A stretch of DNA of 64,000 bases from Gammaproteobacteria bacterium (GCA_002706685.1 PALV01000003.1:1-64000); one strand, 5' to 3'. Counted from the stretch's first letter, positions 28,671 to 37,698 are shown. The notes: a model not told the origin generated them from the letters alone. A program made the numbers and translations.

Positions 28671-29066
28671 TCATGCTTTCGTTGCGCCGCTGTATGACTG
28701 CCGAAGCGCAACTGTCGCGATCACTACAGTGACAGCCTCGTACATCAACGCGCCCCAGGTGTACATGGTCAACGGGTCGCTGGTAGTCAGCGCAGAAATC
28801 AGTCTTGCGATTGCCAGCATGCCAATGCCAATTACCAGAACAGCCAGCCCGCCCCGGTAGTATTCCGAGCTGAAAAGGGCCAGCAGGCAGTAAAGCCCGA
28901 TTCCTGTCTGCAGGCCGCCGTACATGGAGCCAATTTCCGCATAGGCATTGCCGTTGGTGAGGACGAGGCCAGCGAAGCCGGCAGGCACTTCGGGATTGAT
29001 CAGGCTGACCGTTCCGTAAGCAATAAACACCAGTGATGATAAAGCCAGAATAAATTTGCCAGGCAT
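28671..29066 (-). CDS. DUF4345-type small membrane protein
   Basis: 131 residues with four hydrophobic segments (ILALSSLVFIAYGTVSLI; GSMYGGLQTGIGLYCLLALF; GLAVLVIGIGMLAIARLISA; LMYEAVTVVIATVAL). The MYGGLQTGIGLY and IGIGMLAIARLIS stretches are typical of DUF4345 proteins, whose function is unknown. Own start with AAAGAG upstream; no operon partner seen. Confidence 0.8.
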   Translation of the reverse strand: MPGKFILALSSLVFIAYGTVSLINPEVPAGFAGLVLTNGNAYAEIGSMYGGLQTGIGLYCLLALFSSEYYRGGLAVLVIGIGMLAIARLISALTTSDPLTMYTWGALMYEAVTVVIATVALRQSYSGATKA

Positions 29067-29153
29067 AATTAATGCTCTTTAAGTCGATTCGCAATTAATT
29101 ACGCAAAAACCAGGCAAAAAGATCGTTTCTGATTGCATCGCAATTCAGGAAGA

Positions 29154-30437
29154 CTAATCGCCTGGCAAAATATCACAGCATACGATGAAGTCTTCTCCGT
29201 GCAGACGCGTGAGAACCGACAACGTAATACAAAGCGTACCATCGGAAACCGAGAAGTAGGGTTGTGTCATCTGCACATTACCGGGGTTGTTTACTGCGTT
29301 CACATAGTAGTCCCGACGCTTCCAGCTTGCGCCCTGTGCGTTGGCCAGCGCATACAACCTGTCTCTGCCCTCAATCTGGATGGTGGGGCTGTTGATATTG
29401 GCGTGACACTGCTCGCCATCGAGCGCCAACTGGTAAAGACGGATGCTGTGGGGCAGCTTGAACATAAGCTGCGCAATTTCGTCGAGCAGGTTTTTCTTTT
29501 GCGCGCCTACTGTCAGCGCCGCAAATCGATTGCGATAAGGCTCCAGGCTCTCGCGCTTGCGCTCCTGAATAAAGAGATTCAGCTCGTCAAACTCGTTATA
29601 AAGCTCTTTCCACAGACCGCGACGTGTTGCAATCGACCCGGATAACAGAAACGGACGTGCGAAGTAGTAACCCTGGATCAGATCGACCTGCGCGTCCATC
29701 GCCGCCAGTGCTTCCCCGGCAGTTTCAACACCCTCAGCCAGCACCAGGCATTTGCAGTTGTGCAACATGCTGGTAATGCCCTTCAGCAACTCTTTGACGC
29801 TGTCATCCTGACCGGCTTTTTTCAGCATGCCGCGATCCAGTTTGACGATATCCGGTTGAATCCGCCAGATGCGCTCGAAGTTGGAATGTCCGGCACCGAA
29901 GTCGTCAATCGCAATCAGAAACCCCAAATCTTTGTACTGCCCAATCGTCTGTTCCAGCTCGCTTTCGTCCTCAATGCTGGACTCCAGAATCTCGATCACT
30001 ACACGATTCGGCGTGTAGTTGTAGCGCACAAGAAGATCATTCAGAAAGTCAGTGTAGCGGGCACACCGGCTCAGAGTGGAGGGGTCGACATTAAGGAACA
30101 ACCAGGCATCAGGCGGGTCCAGCGCATGGAAATTTTGCAGGTGCACCTGCTGGCAGGTCAGGTCCAGCTGGTGGATGGCTTCCCCCTGGCGCCTGCTGAA
30201 CAGCACGGCTGGCGTCACCGCCTCGCCCTTATCATCGACGGCGCGCACCAGCGCCTCCAGCCCGACAATGCGCTTGTGGGCGATACTGTAGATGGGCTGG
30301 AATGCGGAATAGAGTCGCCTGGCTTCGAATTCAAGGTAGCTGTTACCCTGATAATAGCCAGCCTTTTCAACAATCTGCTCTACCTGCTCGCGGGGGGCAA
30401 GCGCCAGATTGTCAATAATTTTCAGTTTGGAATTCAT
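29154..30437 (-). CDS. EAL-domain c-di-GMP phosphodiesterase with C-terminal sensor-like domain
   Basis: 427 residues, no membrane segment. The EAL domain (about 15-270) keeps the catalytic set: GLEALVR, LFLNVDPSTL, VIEILESS, IAIDDFGAGHSN, DIVKLDRGML, LVLAEGVETAGE and DLIQGYYFARPF, so it should hydrolyse c-di-GMP. The last ~150 residues form a separate alpha/beta domain (SWKRRDYYVNAVNNPGNVQM, then YFSVSDGTLCITLSVLTRLH) that resembles the PAS/Cache-like domain behind EAL in the YkuI family; that match is by pattern only. Single gene with its own promoter region. Likely antagonist of the cyclase at 23.6-25.5 kb. Confidence 0.9.
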   Translation of the reverse strand: MNSKLKIIDNLALAPREQVEQIVEKAGYYQGNSYLEFEARRLYSAFQPIYSIAHKRIVGLEALVRAVDDKGEAVTPAVLFSRRQGEAIHQLDLTCQQVHLQNFHALDPPDAWLFLNVDPSTLSRCARYTDFLNDLLVRYNYTPNRVVIEILESSIEDESELEQTIGQYKDLGFLIAIDDFGAGHSNFERIWRIQPDIVKLDRGMLKKAGQDDSVKELLKGITSMLHNCKCLVLAEGVETAGEALAAMDAQVDLIQGYYFARPFLLSGSIATRRGLWKELYNEFDELNLFIQERKRESLEPYRNRFAALTVGAQKKNLLDEIAQLMFKLPHSIRLYQLALDGEQCHANINSPTIQIEGRDRLYALANAQGASWKRRDYYVNAVNNPGNVQMTQPYFSVSDGTLCITLSVLTRLHGEDFIVCCDILPGD

Positions 30438-30685
30438 CGCGCTCTATCAACTGCGTCAAAAGGATAAGCTCAGACATGATAGCCGGCCTTGAGCTGGTAT
30501 CGGCTGCCAGGCAGATTTCTACAACTTTTCCCTTTATCAAAATCTCTGGAAAGTGAGGTCGGACCCAGGCGGGCTCCATGGAGCGCAAGAAGCGCAGCGG
30601 GTATTTTTAGTATATTATGCGCGCGAGCTGCTGCCGTCCTGGCAGGCAAGCTGAATACTTCTTCCGGAACGATTGAGGTAGCCCG

Positions 30686-31048
30686 ATGAAACCGCAGGCC
30701 AGAGGGATCAGGCGACTGATTAACGCAACGCGTTTCTCCATGCAGGGCCTGAAAGCCTTGTGGCAGGCCGAGGAGGCCTTCCGGATGGAGGTGGTCCTCG
30801 TTGTACTGCTGACACCAGTCATCGTTCTGGTTGATGTCAGTCCCGCTGAACGCGCCCTGCTGGTTGCTTCACTGCTCATCGTGTTGATCACCGAAATGCT
30901 GAACAGCGCCATCGAAGTGACAATCGACCGCATCGGCCATGAGTATCATGAACTCAGCGGTCGCGCCAAGGACATCGGTTCGGCCGCGGTGCTGTTCAGC
31001 CTGATCGGTACTGGAATAATCTGGGCCATCATCCTCTGGCCTTTCTGA
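30686..31048 (+). CDS. dgkA: Diacylglycerol kinase
   Basis: 120-residue, three-helix inner-membrane enzyme that phosphorylates diacylglycerol with ATP, recycling lipid from membrane-derived oligosaccharide and LPS modification. The family signature is visible (ITEMLNSAIEVTIDRIGHEY, with catalytic Glu and the NSAIE motif) together with helices LVVLLTPVIVLVDV, RALLVASLLIVLITEML and AAVLFSLIGTGIIWAIILWP. A GAGGTAG ribosome site lies ahead of the ATG. Full length for DgkA. Confidence 0.96.
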   Translation: MKPQARGIRRLINATRFSMQGLKALWQAEEAFRMEVVLVVLLTPVIVLVDVSPAERALLVASLLIVLITEMLNSAIEVTIDRIGHEYHELSGRAKDIGSAAVLFSLIGTGIIWAIILWPF

Positions 31049-31113
31049 TCAGCGGCACGTCACCAGTTTCCACCAAACGGGTATGGCTGTGGGCCGCTCA
31101 CTGACCAAGTCGC

Positions 31114-32271
31114 TTAGTTTTCCGAAGCAAGTAAGGCCGGGTCGGTCCAGGCCATGATCAGCTGGTCCATCACGTCCGGCCCATCTTTGCCCCAGGTATT
31201 GGTCAACATGGCTGCCACTACCTGCAGTTCCGGGAAAACCAGCAATAAGGACAGTGTTCCCGGATAGCTGCCGCCTGCCATCAGGAAGCGTGGCTGCGAC
31301 TGCAGTCCAATCATGACCCAGCCATCACTGAACATGCTTGGCTGGCCACTGGACGTGAAATGCGGCGCTTCCAGTTCGGCCCGGACGTGATCACTCAAGA
31401 ACTCCTGCCCCATCAATTGGCGCCCAAAGCTGACCAGATCGCCCGCCGTTGAGTACATGTTGCCACCACCCATGTTGTAGCTGTGGTTCAGCGTGGGCAT
31501 CACCTGCAGAGATGGCAATACCTCGCGACTGTAGAGATCGATGAACGTGTAATGTCGACTCCTGTGCGGCATTGGCAGCCGGACGTCTGTAAATCCGGTG
31601 TTTTCCAGCTGCATGGGAGTAAGCACGCGAGACTGGATGATTTCCTCAAACGGCTTGCCGCCAGCTCTCTCGATTACAGCAGCCATCAAATTAAAACCAT
31701 AACTTGAATAGTGACTCTCAGACCCGGGGGCGGCAACTAGCGCGTCGTCCTTGAACAGCGCCAGCGCATCAATAACCGAATCGTAGTGTGTCGAGTAAAA
31801 CACAACATCCCGCTCCGACTGGTAGTGACGTATGCCTCCCGTAGCGCCGGCGAGCTGGCGAGTTGTCAGCGTTCCTTCGGGCGCAACCGGGAACTCCGGG
31901 ACGTAGCTCTGAACTGGTGCGTCCAGATCCAGCTCTCCCGATTCTGCCAGCAATAGCTGGGCGAGTCCGGTAAACGCCTTAGTGACAGATGCAATTTCGA
32001 ATCGTGTCTCTGAGCTTACGGGCACACGGTGTTCGATATCGGCATAGCCAAGATTGAGCTGATGCACCCGCTGCCCGTCAAATACAGCAGCTTGCAGCCC
32101 CACCAGTTGCTGATCAGTGAACACAGATTCCGCCTGGGACAGCATCTGCGCGACCTGCTGCTCAGTCAATGTCGCCTGAGCCTGTTGTGGCTGAGCCTGC
32201 GCGGGCAAAGCCAGGGCAATGCTGATGACAAGCGCGAGCGATGGCAGCCCGGATGGTCGTGCGAAATACAT
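31114..32271 (-). CDS. Secreted serine hydrolase, beta-lactamase (class C)/DD-peptidase fold
   Basis: 385 residues from the ATG at 32271, chosen for its AGGAG at good spacing and signal peptide (GLPSLALVISIALALPAQAQ). The serine-acylase motif SxxK is present (ASVTKAFTGLAQLLLAE), followed by a YxN-like motif (HYSSYGFNLMAAVIERAG) and a late HSYNMGGGNMYSTAGDLVSF; the C-terminal KTG-type motif is replaced by MAGGSYPGTLSLLLVFPEL. Belongs to the broad beta-lactamase family (esterases, peptidases), so true beta-lactam resistance should not be assumed. Divergent from the LytTR regulator, which may control it. Confidence 0.86.
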   Translation of the reverse strand: MYFARPSGLPSLALVISIALALPAQAQPQQAQATLTEQQVAQMLSQAESVFTDQQLVGLQAAVFDGQRVHQLNLGYADIEHRVPVSSETRFEIASVTKAFTGLAQLLLAESGELDLDAPVQSYVPEFPVAPEGTLTTRQLAGATGGIRHYQSERDVVFYSTHYDSVIDALALFKDDALVAAPGSESHYSSYGFNLMAAVIERAGGKPFEEIIQSRVLTPMQLENTGFTDVRLPMPHRSRHYTFIDLYSREVLPSLQVMPTLNHSYNMGGGNMYSTAGDLVSFGRQLMGQEFLSDHVRAELEAPHFTSSGQPSMFSDGWVMIGLQSQPRFLMAGGSYPGTLSLLLVFPELQVVAAMLTNTWGKDGPDVMDQLIMAWTDPALLASEN

Positions 32272-32314
32272 AATTACTCCTGAGATTGTGCAATGACTTC
32301 GATGCCAATAGTCT

Positions 32315-32344
32315 TTGAAGCCTTCAGCGCCAGCAAGGCATAAT
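32315..32344 (+). promoter_or_regulatory. Possible promoter of the LytTR gene
   Basis: TTGAAG and CATAAT with an 18-base spacer, 45 bases ahead of the TTG start, in the 118-bp divergent region. Confidence 0.4.
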
Positions 32345-32389
32345 ACGTGAAACGTCAATATTCCCATGTGAAATGCACCTGGAACCGGT

Positions 32390-33838
32390 TTGCAGATTCC
32401 CGCTTTTGATCGATACCTCGCAGCCTGGGTGATCGCACCCTACTTTGTAGCGGCCTTATTGCTGGCCGTACCGCAGCTTCTGCAACCCGCGAGTACTCAG
32501 CACACGATGGAGCTCATCTCTGTCTCTATTGCTGAAGAGCGATCCGGCCCCTGGCGTCCAGCTGAGCTGGACGCCTTGCAGTTACCCAATGAGCACGCCT
32601 GGCTGCGCGCCGTATTCACCGTTCCTGTAGCCAGCACCGGGCCCGACGCATCACCCCTTGGTCTTTATCTGTCGGGGACATTCTCCGCCCGTGTTTTCTG
32701 GAATAATCAGGAAGTCGGCTTTAAGGGCTTGCCTGCCGAAGACCGGGAAAGTGAGTCAGCGGGACCTATTGATGCCATCCTTCACCTGCCTGCTGACTTC
32801 GTGGCGCCCGGCAACAATACTGCCCTGCTGGAGCTTTCCAGCCACTATCGGCAACACAGTCTTAACTCAATAATTCACGGCAGTGAGAAACTGCCAGGCC
32901 TGCGACTGGCCAGCTATTCATCCGAGATTCGACGGCCCATTGGCTACTATTCTGCCCCGCTCCTTGGCTTCATTCTTCTCGTCATAACGACCTTCGTGAT
33001 AGTAAGCACCAACATCTATGAGAGACGCCTGGCACTGGTGATGGTTGTCAGCCTGCTGGTGGCTGCCAGCGCAGAGCTTTTCCGCGCCATTTACGCGTAT
33101 CCCTACGGATTACATATGCTGCGCCTGGGATTGGTCGCCAGTGCACTGATGGTGTTTGCCTGCACATTACCATTCTACTTTGGCAGGCGTGGGGGGCTGC
33201 AAATGCCAGTCAGCGGACTGTTGGCAGTGACTGCGGCAGGTATCGTGGCCACACTGTGGATTGGGCCGCCACAGGATGTCGTCCATGCCGTGCTCTGGGT
33301 AAGTGTGCCTGCCTCGATCGCTCTTGTTTGGAAATCATCACAGGCCAGCCCCGGAAACCGCATCTTTCTGACATCCGCTCTAGCCTGCCTTTTGCTTAGC
33401 CTGAGTCTGGACAAGGACCTGTTCTTTGATCAATACCTGTACGCGGCCGTAGTCCCGTTGCTTGCAGTGATTTGCAGGCCAATGGCAGTCAAGAAAAGCC
33501 TGCCCAGGCCAGTCCAGCTCCTGGTCAGCTCTGCTGGCAGAACGCGGATTGTAGATTGCAAAGACATTCTCACTATCCAGGGGGCCGGCAATTATGCGCA
33601 GATCCGACTGACCAGTGGCGAAACGATTCTGGATGATCGATCTTTGAAGGAGATGTTGACCCTTTTGCCAGCAAACTTCATCAGAGCGCACCGTTCGCAC
33701 CTGGTCAACCTTGATGCGGTTCACGAGCTTCGCTCGCTGGGCGCTGGCAAGTATGAGCTATTGTTAAGCCACCAGCAGCGCTGCCCGCTCTCACGAACGC
33801 ATGTTAAAACCGTACGTGAGAGCCTGGCTAAGCGTTAA
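32390..33838 (+). CDS. Membrane-bound LytTR-family transcriptional regulator
   Basis: 482 residues. An N-terminal helix is followed by an extracytoplasmic beta-rich domain of ~150 residues (WLRAVFTVPVASTGPD, GLYLSGTFSARVFWNNQEVG), resembling the jelly-roll part of 7TMR-DISM sensors. Six or seven transmembrane helices (about 190-365) come next, then a LytTR DNA-binding domain (about 385-480: RIVDCKDILTIQGAGNYAQI, FIRAHRSHLVNLDAV). This is a one-component membrane sensor-regulator. The frame has only a TTG at its start, weakly supported by GGA; a later GTG (codon 14) would cut the first helix. Confidence 0.85.
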   Translation: MQIPAFDRYLAAWVIAPYFVAALLLAVPQLLQPASTQHTMELISVSIAEERSGPWRPAELDALQLPNEHAWLRAVFTVPVASTGPDASPLGLYLSGTFSARVFWNNQEVGFKGLPAEDRESESAGPIDAILHLPADFVAPGNNTALLELSSHYRQHSLNSIIHGSEKLPGLRLASYSSEIRRPIGYYSAPLLGFILLVITTFVIVSTNIYERRLALVMVVSLLVAASAELFRAIYAYPYGLHMLRLGLVASALMVFACTLPFYFGRRGGLQMPVSGLLAVTAAGIVATLWIGPPQDVVHAVLWVSVPASIALVWKSSQASPGNRIFLTSALACLLLSLSLDKDLFFDQYLYAAVVPLLAVICRPMAVKKSLPRPVQLLVSSAGRTRIVDCKDILTIQGAGNYAQIRLTSGETILDDRSLKEMLTLLPANFIRAHRSHLVNLDAVHELRSLGAGKYELLLSHQQRCPLSRTHVKTVRESLAKR

Positions 33839-33854
33839 TTTCCCGTCACGACCT

Positions 33855-34988
33855 TCACTTCTGCGGGCAGATCAGGAACTTCTCACCCGTGTGCTTGGCG
33901 TAGTATTGGCGGACAGTATCGGCATCCAGCGCTTCGACCAGGGAAATTTCGTTAGTGTAGTGACTGGCAAATGTTGTCTTCAGCTCACTGGCCACACGCG
34001 CTCGCAGGCGGCCAGCAATCTCTGTTCCAGCCTTGGCCAGAAAATTGGGCAACAGCCAGCCACCCACACCCCATGCCATGCCGTAGGCGCGCTGCAACAC
34101 AGTTGGTGACGTGTCCAGATTGCCGTACAGATAAACCTGCTTGTGCTTTACCGAGCCATAAATGCTGTAGGCACCCGGGGTGCGTGAGGCAGCTGCCTCC
34201 ATGCAGGCCAGAATGTCAGACGCCAGTGTGCCACCGCCGGTTGCATCAAACGCTAGCGTAGCACCCGTAGCGTGAATGGCGTCGGTCAGCTGTGCTTTGA
34301 AATTATCGGAACTGGAGTTAACAACATACTTGGCGCCCATGTCGCGCAACAGCTTAGCCTGCTCATCTTTACGTACGATATTAACCAGTTCAACGCCATC
34401 CGCCTGGCAAATACGCACCAGCATCTGCCCGAGATTGGAGGCCGCGGCTGTATGGACCAGCGCCGAATGCCCTTCCATTTTCATGGTTTCGATCATGGAT
34501 AGCGCGGTCAGCGGATTCACAAAACAGGAGGCACCATCTTTGGCGCTGTGCCCGTCTTGCAAAGGCAGGCAGGTAGCAGCATCAACACAGCGATACTGTG
34601 CGTACATGCTGCCGCCCATGACAGCCACGACCTTGCCTTGCAGGCTGCTCGCCAACTCGGAGTCGCCAGTGGCTACGACTGTGCCGGCGCCCTCATTGCC
34701 AACCGGTAACGCCTGTCCCACACGTGCTTTCATGACACGCATCCCCTGCTCGGAGACAGGAGCGCTAAGAACGGCACTGCTGCCATCTCCGGAGGTGCTG
34801 GCGGCGCTGATGTCGGCCCAGCCGAACATGACGCCCTGATCGGAGGGATTGATTGGCGTTGCCTCGATGCGCACCAGTACCTCATTGGCTTTGGGCGTGG
34901 GCACCGGTTTTTCGATCAATTCAAGGCGCAGTTCGCCAGACTCAGTAAGTGTTGAAAACATCTGCAGATAAGTAGAAGGTACTGTCAT
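33855..34988 (-). CDS. Medium-chain dehydrogenase/reductase (quinone-oxidoreductase-like)
   Basis: 377 residues, no signal. N-terminal GroES-like domain (VLVRIEATPINPSDQGVMFG; GNEGAGTVVATG) and a Rossmann domain with a degenerate glycine motif (ALVHTAAASNLGQMLVRICQ) and the typical NIVRKDEQAKLLRDMGAKYV. It lacks the catalytic-zinc Cys/His set of alcohol dehydrogenases, so a zinc-free NADPH-dependent reductase of the enoyl/quinone type is likely. A strong AGGACA ribosome site precedes the ATG. Substrate unknown. Confidence 0.85.
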   Translation of the reverse strand: MTVPSTYLQMFSTLTESGELRLELIEKPVPTPKANEVLVRIEATPINPSDQGVMFGWADISAASTSGDGSSAVLSAPVSEQGMRVMKARVGQALPVGNEGAGTVVATGDSELASSLQGKVVAVMGGSMYAQYRCVDAATCLPLQDGHSAKDGASCFVNPLTALSMIETMKMEGHSALVHTAAASNLGQMLVRICQADGVELVNIVRKDEQAKLLRDMGAKYVVNSSSDNFKAQLTDAIHATGATLAFDATGGGTLASDILACMEAAASRTPGAYSIYGSVKHKQVYLYGNLDTSPTVLQRAYGMAWGVGGWLLPNFLAKAGTEIAGRLRARVASELKTTFASHYTNEISLVEALDADTVRQYYAKHTGEKFLICPQK

Positions 34989-35093
34989 GATTGTCCTGTT
35001 AACTGATTATCGGTTAATGGATTGGTGGCTGTGTGGCCGGCAGAACCGGGTCAAGCGTTACTTGCCCCGGCAGCCATTGCGCACGGTCCGTTT

Positions 35094-35870
35094 CTAGCGA
35101 GGTCCCGACGGTGCATGGGCAGGCAGCGCCGGCAACGAACCAATCATGCCATCGGGACGTGCTTTATCCAGCATGGCCTGATAGGCCGGCCGGGCTGTGA
35201 CTTTTTCCATCCAGGCATTGATGTTGGGAAACTGTGTGCTGTCTACAATATTCAGCACAAAGGCAAAGTTCAATGGAAACAGCATCATGATATCGGCCGC
35301 CGAAAAGTCTTCCCCGCCAAACCAGGGTTTGTCATCAAGAAAGTTTTCCGCGAACTGCACAACGGCTTCTGAATCAACTAGCGGCGAGCGGGCTGTTGGC
35401 GGCTGGATCTGCCAGACGCGATAGTCGGCAATGGCGCGTGCAGCCAGTGAACCCTCAGAGTAGTGAATCCACATCAGGTGCGTCGCAAAGTCAGGGGAAT
35501 CCAGTGGTGGAACCAGGCGGCCACCACCATGGCGGGCAAGAATCATTTCGATGATGGCACCAGACTCAACCAGCACCTGGCCATCGTATACAACGGTAGG
35601 TGCCACTGGCATGTCAGGGTTGATGGCGCGAATGGCTGCCATGGACGCTCCCAGATCGCCACGCGTGAACTCCAGATCGTAGGGCAGGCCCAGCTCTTCC
35701 ATCAGCCAGACCAGACGCTCTGAACGGCGCCCCTCAAGATGATAAATGGTGAATTCGGGCACAGGGGCGGCGTTTGCCATGCTCGCGCTTTGTGCGGTTG
35801 CTGCCGGCACCGCGGCAACGAAATAATTTGCCAGGAGCAACACCGCTGTCAGGCTGATCAACTTTCTCAT
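35094..35870 (-). CDS. GST-family protein with signal peptide
   Basis: 258 residues from the ATG with GAGAGA upstream. The first ~27 residues form a clear export signal (ISLTAVLLLANYFVAAVPAA), followed by a thioredoxin-fold GST N-domain (FTIYHLEGRRSERLVWLMEE, then VAPTVVYDGQVLVESGAIIE with the conserved cis-Pro and Glu-Ser) and the helical C-domain (YSEGSLAARAIADYRV, FGGEDFSAADIMMLFPLNFA). Classical GSTs are cytosolic, so an exported one is unusual; the periplasm is not expected to hold glutathione at high level unless it is exported. Start choice is supported by the ribosome site. Confidence 0.85.
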   Translation of the reverse strand: MRKLISLTAVLLLANYFVAAVPAATAQSASMANAAPVPEFTIYHLEGRRSERLVWLMEELGLPYDLEFTRGDLGASMAAIRAINPDMPVAPTVVYDGQVLVESGAIIEMILARHGGGRLVPPLDSPDFATHLMWIHYSEGSLAARAIADYRVWQIQPPTARSPLVDSEAVVQFAENFLDDKPWFGGEDFSAADIMMLFPLNFAFVLNIVDSTQFPNINAWMEKVTARPAYQAMLDKARPDGMIGSLPALPAHAPSGPR

Positions 35871-36057
35871 TTGAATTCTCTCTATTGTTGACGATTTCGG
35901 GAATCGTATGGGTGATTCGCAATTTATATCGCTTGCGACATAAGTTATACAGCAAATCAAGAGTCTTTGCATCCATGCAGCAGCTGCCGACCCTGCCTGG
36001 CAACCTCAGGATGCCTGTGCCGCAGGGCGCCAAGACCGCCGGCACTGCGCTACCGAG

Positions 36058-36915
36058 TCAGTGTCCCCACAAGCGAGGATCGATGCCGTAATAATTTCTA
36101 AGTTGTTCAAATAGTTGCGGGTGCTGCACAGCAAGCGGCCCTGGCTTCTCGAAAAAGGCTTCGGTGGACACTGCAAAAAATTCTGCGGGTTCAGTAGCGC
36201 CATAGAAGTCCAGCACTTCGTCATTGATCGTCTGAATAAAATCAGTGTCATACGACATTGCCAGTGCCTGCAGACGCGCAAATTCCGCACTGAAAACGCT
36301 TGCCCATTGCTGCTTCGAATGACGGTCTGCCAACAGCGGCGCACCATTGGTGGCGCCACTTTGATGGTCGAGTTGGTGCGCAAATTCATGCAGGACGACA
36401 TTAATGCCATCTCTGAAATCACTGGCGCCGGTTTTGACGTCTTCCCATGAGAGGACGATACGCCCATTGTTCCACGACTCACCAGACAGCGCGTGTGCGT
36501 CATGTGATACCAGCCCGTACTCGTCGACACTGTCGTGCCGAACTACAAACCCTGCCGGATATACCAGGATGGTGCGCAACTCTGAATAGTAGTCACTGGG
36601 CCGATTGAGAATCAGCAGGCAGGCCTGGGCTGCAATGCTGACTTTGACATCATCATCAATCACCTGACCGGCACAGCCCTCAAAACGCTTGTCAGCAATA
36701 AAGTGTGCGATCCGGACCTGCAGTGCTCTTTTAAGCTCTGGTGACATCGCGCCATAGAACGGCAGCCGCTGCTGAACGATCCTCTCCCATTCTACAGGGA
36801 AGGGTGCTGCCTCCAGTCTCTGGCGACGCCAGGCTGGATAGACAAACAGCCACAGGACAACTGCCATGACGAGTGTGCACAGAAAAAGAATGACCAGAAG
36901 AGATGTAGGATCCAT
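36058..36915 (-). CDS. mtfA: MtfA-like zinc peptidase (M90 family)
   Basis: 285 residues from the ATG at 36915, which puts an N-terminal helix (LLVILFLCTLVMAVVLWLFV) at the start; a longer frame exists to 36969. The M90 signature is intact: INVVLHEFAHQLDHQSGATN with the HExxH zinc motif, and the second zinc Glu region (EPAEFFAVSTEAFFEKPGPL). MtfA of E. coli binds the repressor Mlc and cleaves peptides. Here the N-terminal membrane anchor matches the variant of many aquatic gammaproteobacteria. Single gene. Confidence 0.9.
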   Translation of the reverse strand: MDPTSLLVILFLCTLVMAVVLWLFVYPAWRRQRLEAAPFPVEWERIVQQRLPFYGAMSPELKRALQVRIAHFIADKRFEGCAGQVIDDDVKVSIAAQACLLILNRPSDYYSELRTILVYPAGFVVRHDSVDEYGLVSHDAHALSGESWNNGRIVLSWEDVKTGASDFRDGINVVLHEFAHQLDHQSGATNGAPLLADRHSKQQWASVFSAEFARLQALAMSYDTDFIQTINDEVLDFYGATEPAEFFAVSTEAFFEKPGPLAVQHPQLFEQLRNYYGIDPRLWGH

Positions 36916-37028
36916 GGACCATCGCTTGTAAACGAATATTGTGTGCGGCGTATTGGCTAGAAAAGCCAACTAGTCCGCAACAGCTTATACCGCTGCCACT
37001 AATTTGTTCAATTAGCTTCGGTCGTAGA

Positions 37029-37391
37029 TCACTCAGTTTGATGTAAGCGCCGTGACTCCACTATTCCAGGCACAAGAGTCACCACACAACAGATTGACAG
37101 AAAAAGCCAATCAATCAAACCGAACTCCTCGCGCCCAATGATAATTTCGTATCCTATATATGCGAAGCAAAACACGAGCCGCGACCCTAAAATCGTTTCA
37201 ATAGAGCCTCCATTGATCGGCCTTACAGAGGCCCATAGAAGGCCGACTGTCATAATAAACCCACCGGCTGTTATCGCCTCGCCAGAAGGAAGCAGCGCTG
37301 TATCCAAAAGCGGCAAGAAAAATGAGTGGGCAAAGTAGAAAATAATCGCGCACCAGATAGCCAGAATTATGTAAAGCCATGACAATTGCAT
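37029..37391 (-). CDS. Small membrane protein, immunity candidate for the GG-leader peptide
   Basis: 120 residues from the ATG with GGAG nine bases upstream. Four hydrophobic segments (LYIILAIWCAIIFYFAHSFF, AGGFIMTVGLLWASV, LVFCFAYIGYEIIIG, LIDWLFLSICCVVTLVPGIV). I recognise no family. It lies 61 bases behind the double-glycine peptide gene on the same strand, with a hairpin in the gap, so by position it could be an immunity protein; nothing in the sequence itself proves that. Confidence 0.65.
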   Translation of the reverse strand: MQLSWLYIILAIWCAIIFYFAHSFFLPLLDTALLPSGEAITAGGFIMTVGLLWASVRPINGGSIETILGSRLVFCFAYIGYEIIIGREEFGLIDWLFLSICCVVTLVPGIVESRRLHQTE

Positions 37392-37404
37392 AGACAAATA
37401 CTCC

Positions 37405-37443
37405 GGGCCAACCAGCAATTAATTTACAAAGGCTGGTTGACCC
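37405..37443 (-). other. Intercistronic hairpin between GG peptide and membrane protein
   Basis: Stem GGGcCAACCAGC/GCTGGTTGaCCC (11 pairs, one mismatch) around a 15-base A/T-rich loop. On the minus strand it ends right at the GGAG of the next gene. There is no T-run, so it may regulate translation or protect the transcript rather than terminate. Confidence 0.6.
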
Positions 37444-37452
37444 AATTTAGGG

Positions 37453-37650
37453 TTAGCTACATTCCTGACAGTCTTCGATTGGATAGCGCGACCCACTTGA
37501 GCCGTCACTTGCGAAAAATGTGTCTGCGGCCCAAGATCTGGCAAATTTCACACCATCCCACACAGCGCCGCCCAGCGCGGTGTTCTTCACGAACTGCCAA
37601 ATATTACCGCCACCCACCATTGCTATTTCGCTCTCTGTAAGCTCTCTCAT
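37453..37650 (-). CDS. Double-glycine-leader peptide, bacteriocin-like
   Basis: 65 residues with a strong AGGAGGT ribosome site. The first 14 residues (MRELTESEIAMVGG) are a classic GG leader: acidic LTESEIA segment, hydrophobic positions at -4/-7, and cleavage after GG. The mature part would be ~51 residues, with small and aromatic residues (NIWQFVKNTALGGAVWDGVK) and two C-terminal Cys (IEDCQECS). GG leaders are cut by C39 peptidases or handled by HlyD-type export systems. No C39 transporter is in this window. Class II bacteriocin, microcin or signal peptide are all possible; I do not know its target. Confidence 0.75.
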   Translation of the reverse strand: MRELTESEIAMVGGGNIWQFVKNTALGGAVWDGVKFARSWAADTFFASDGSSGSRYPIEDCQECS

Positions 37651-37698
37651 TGCTACGACCTCCTTTCTGAGAAGATAAAGCCGAATAAATATCGACCC

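Noticed and set aside
31114..32271. Beta-lactam resistance gene
   Set aside because: The protein has the fold and SxxK motif, but the KTG motif and class C specifics are missing; esterase or peptidase is more likely.
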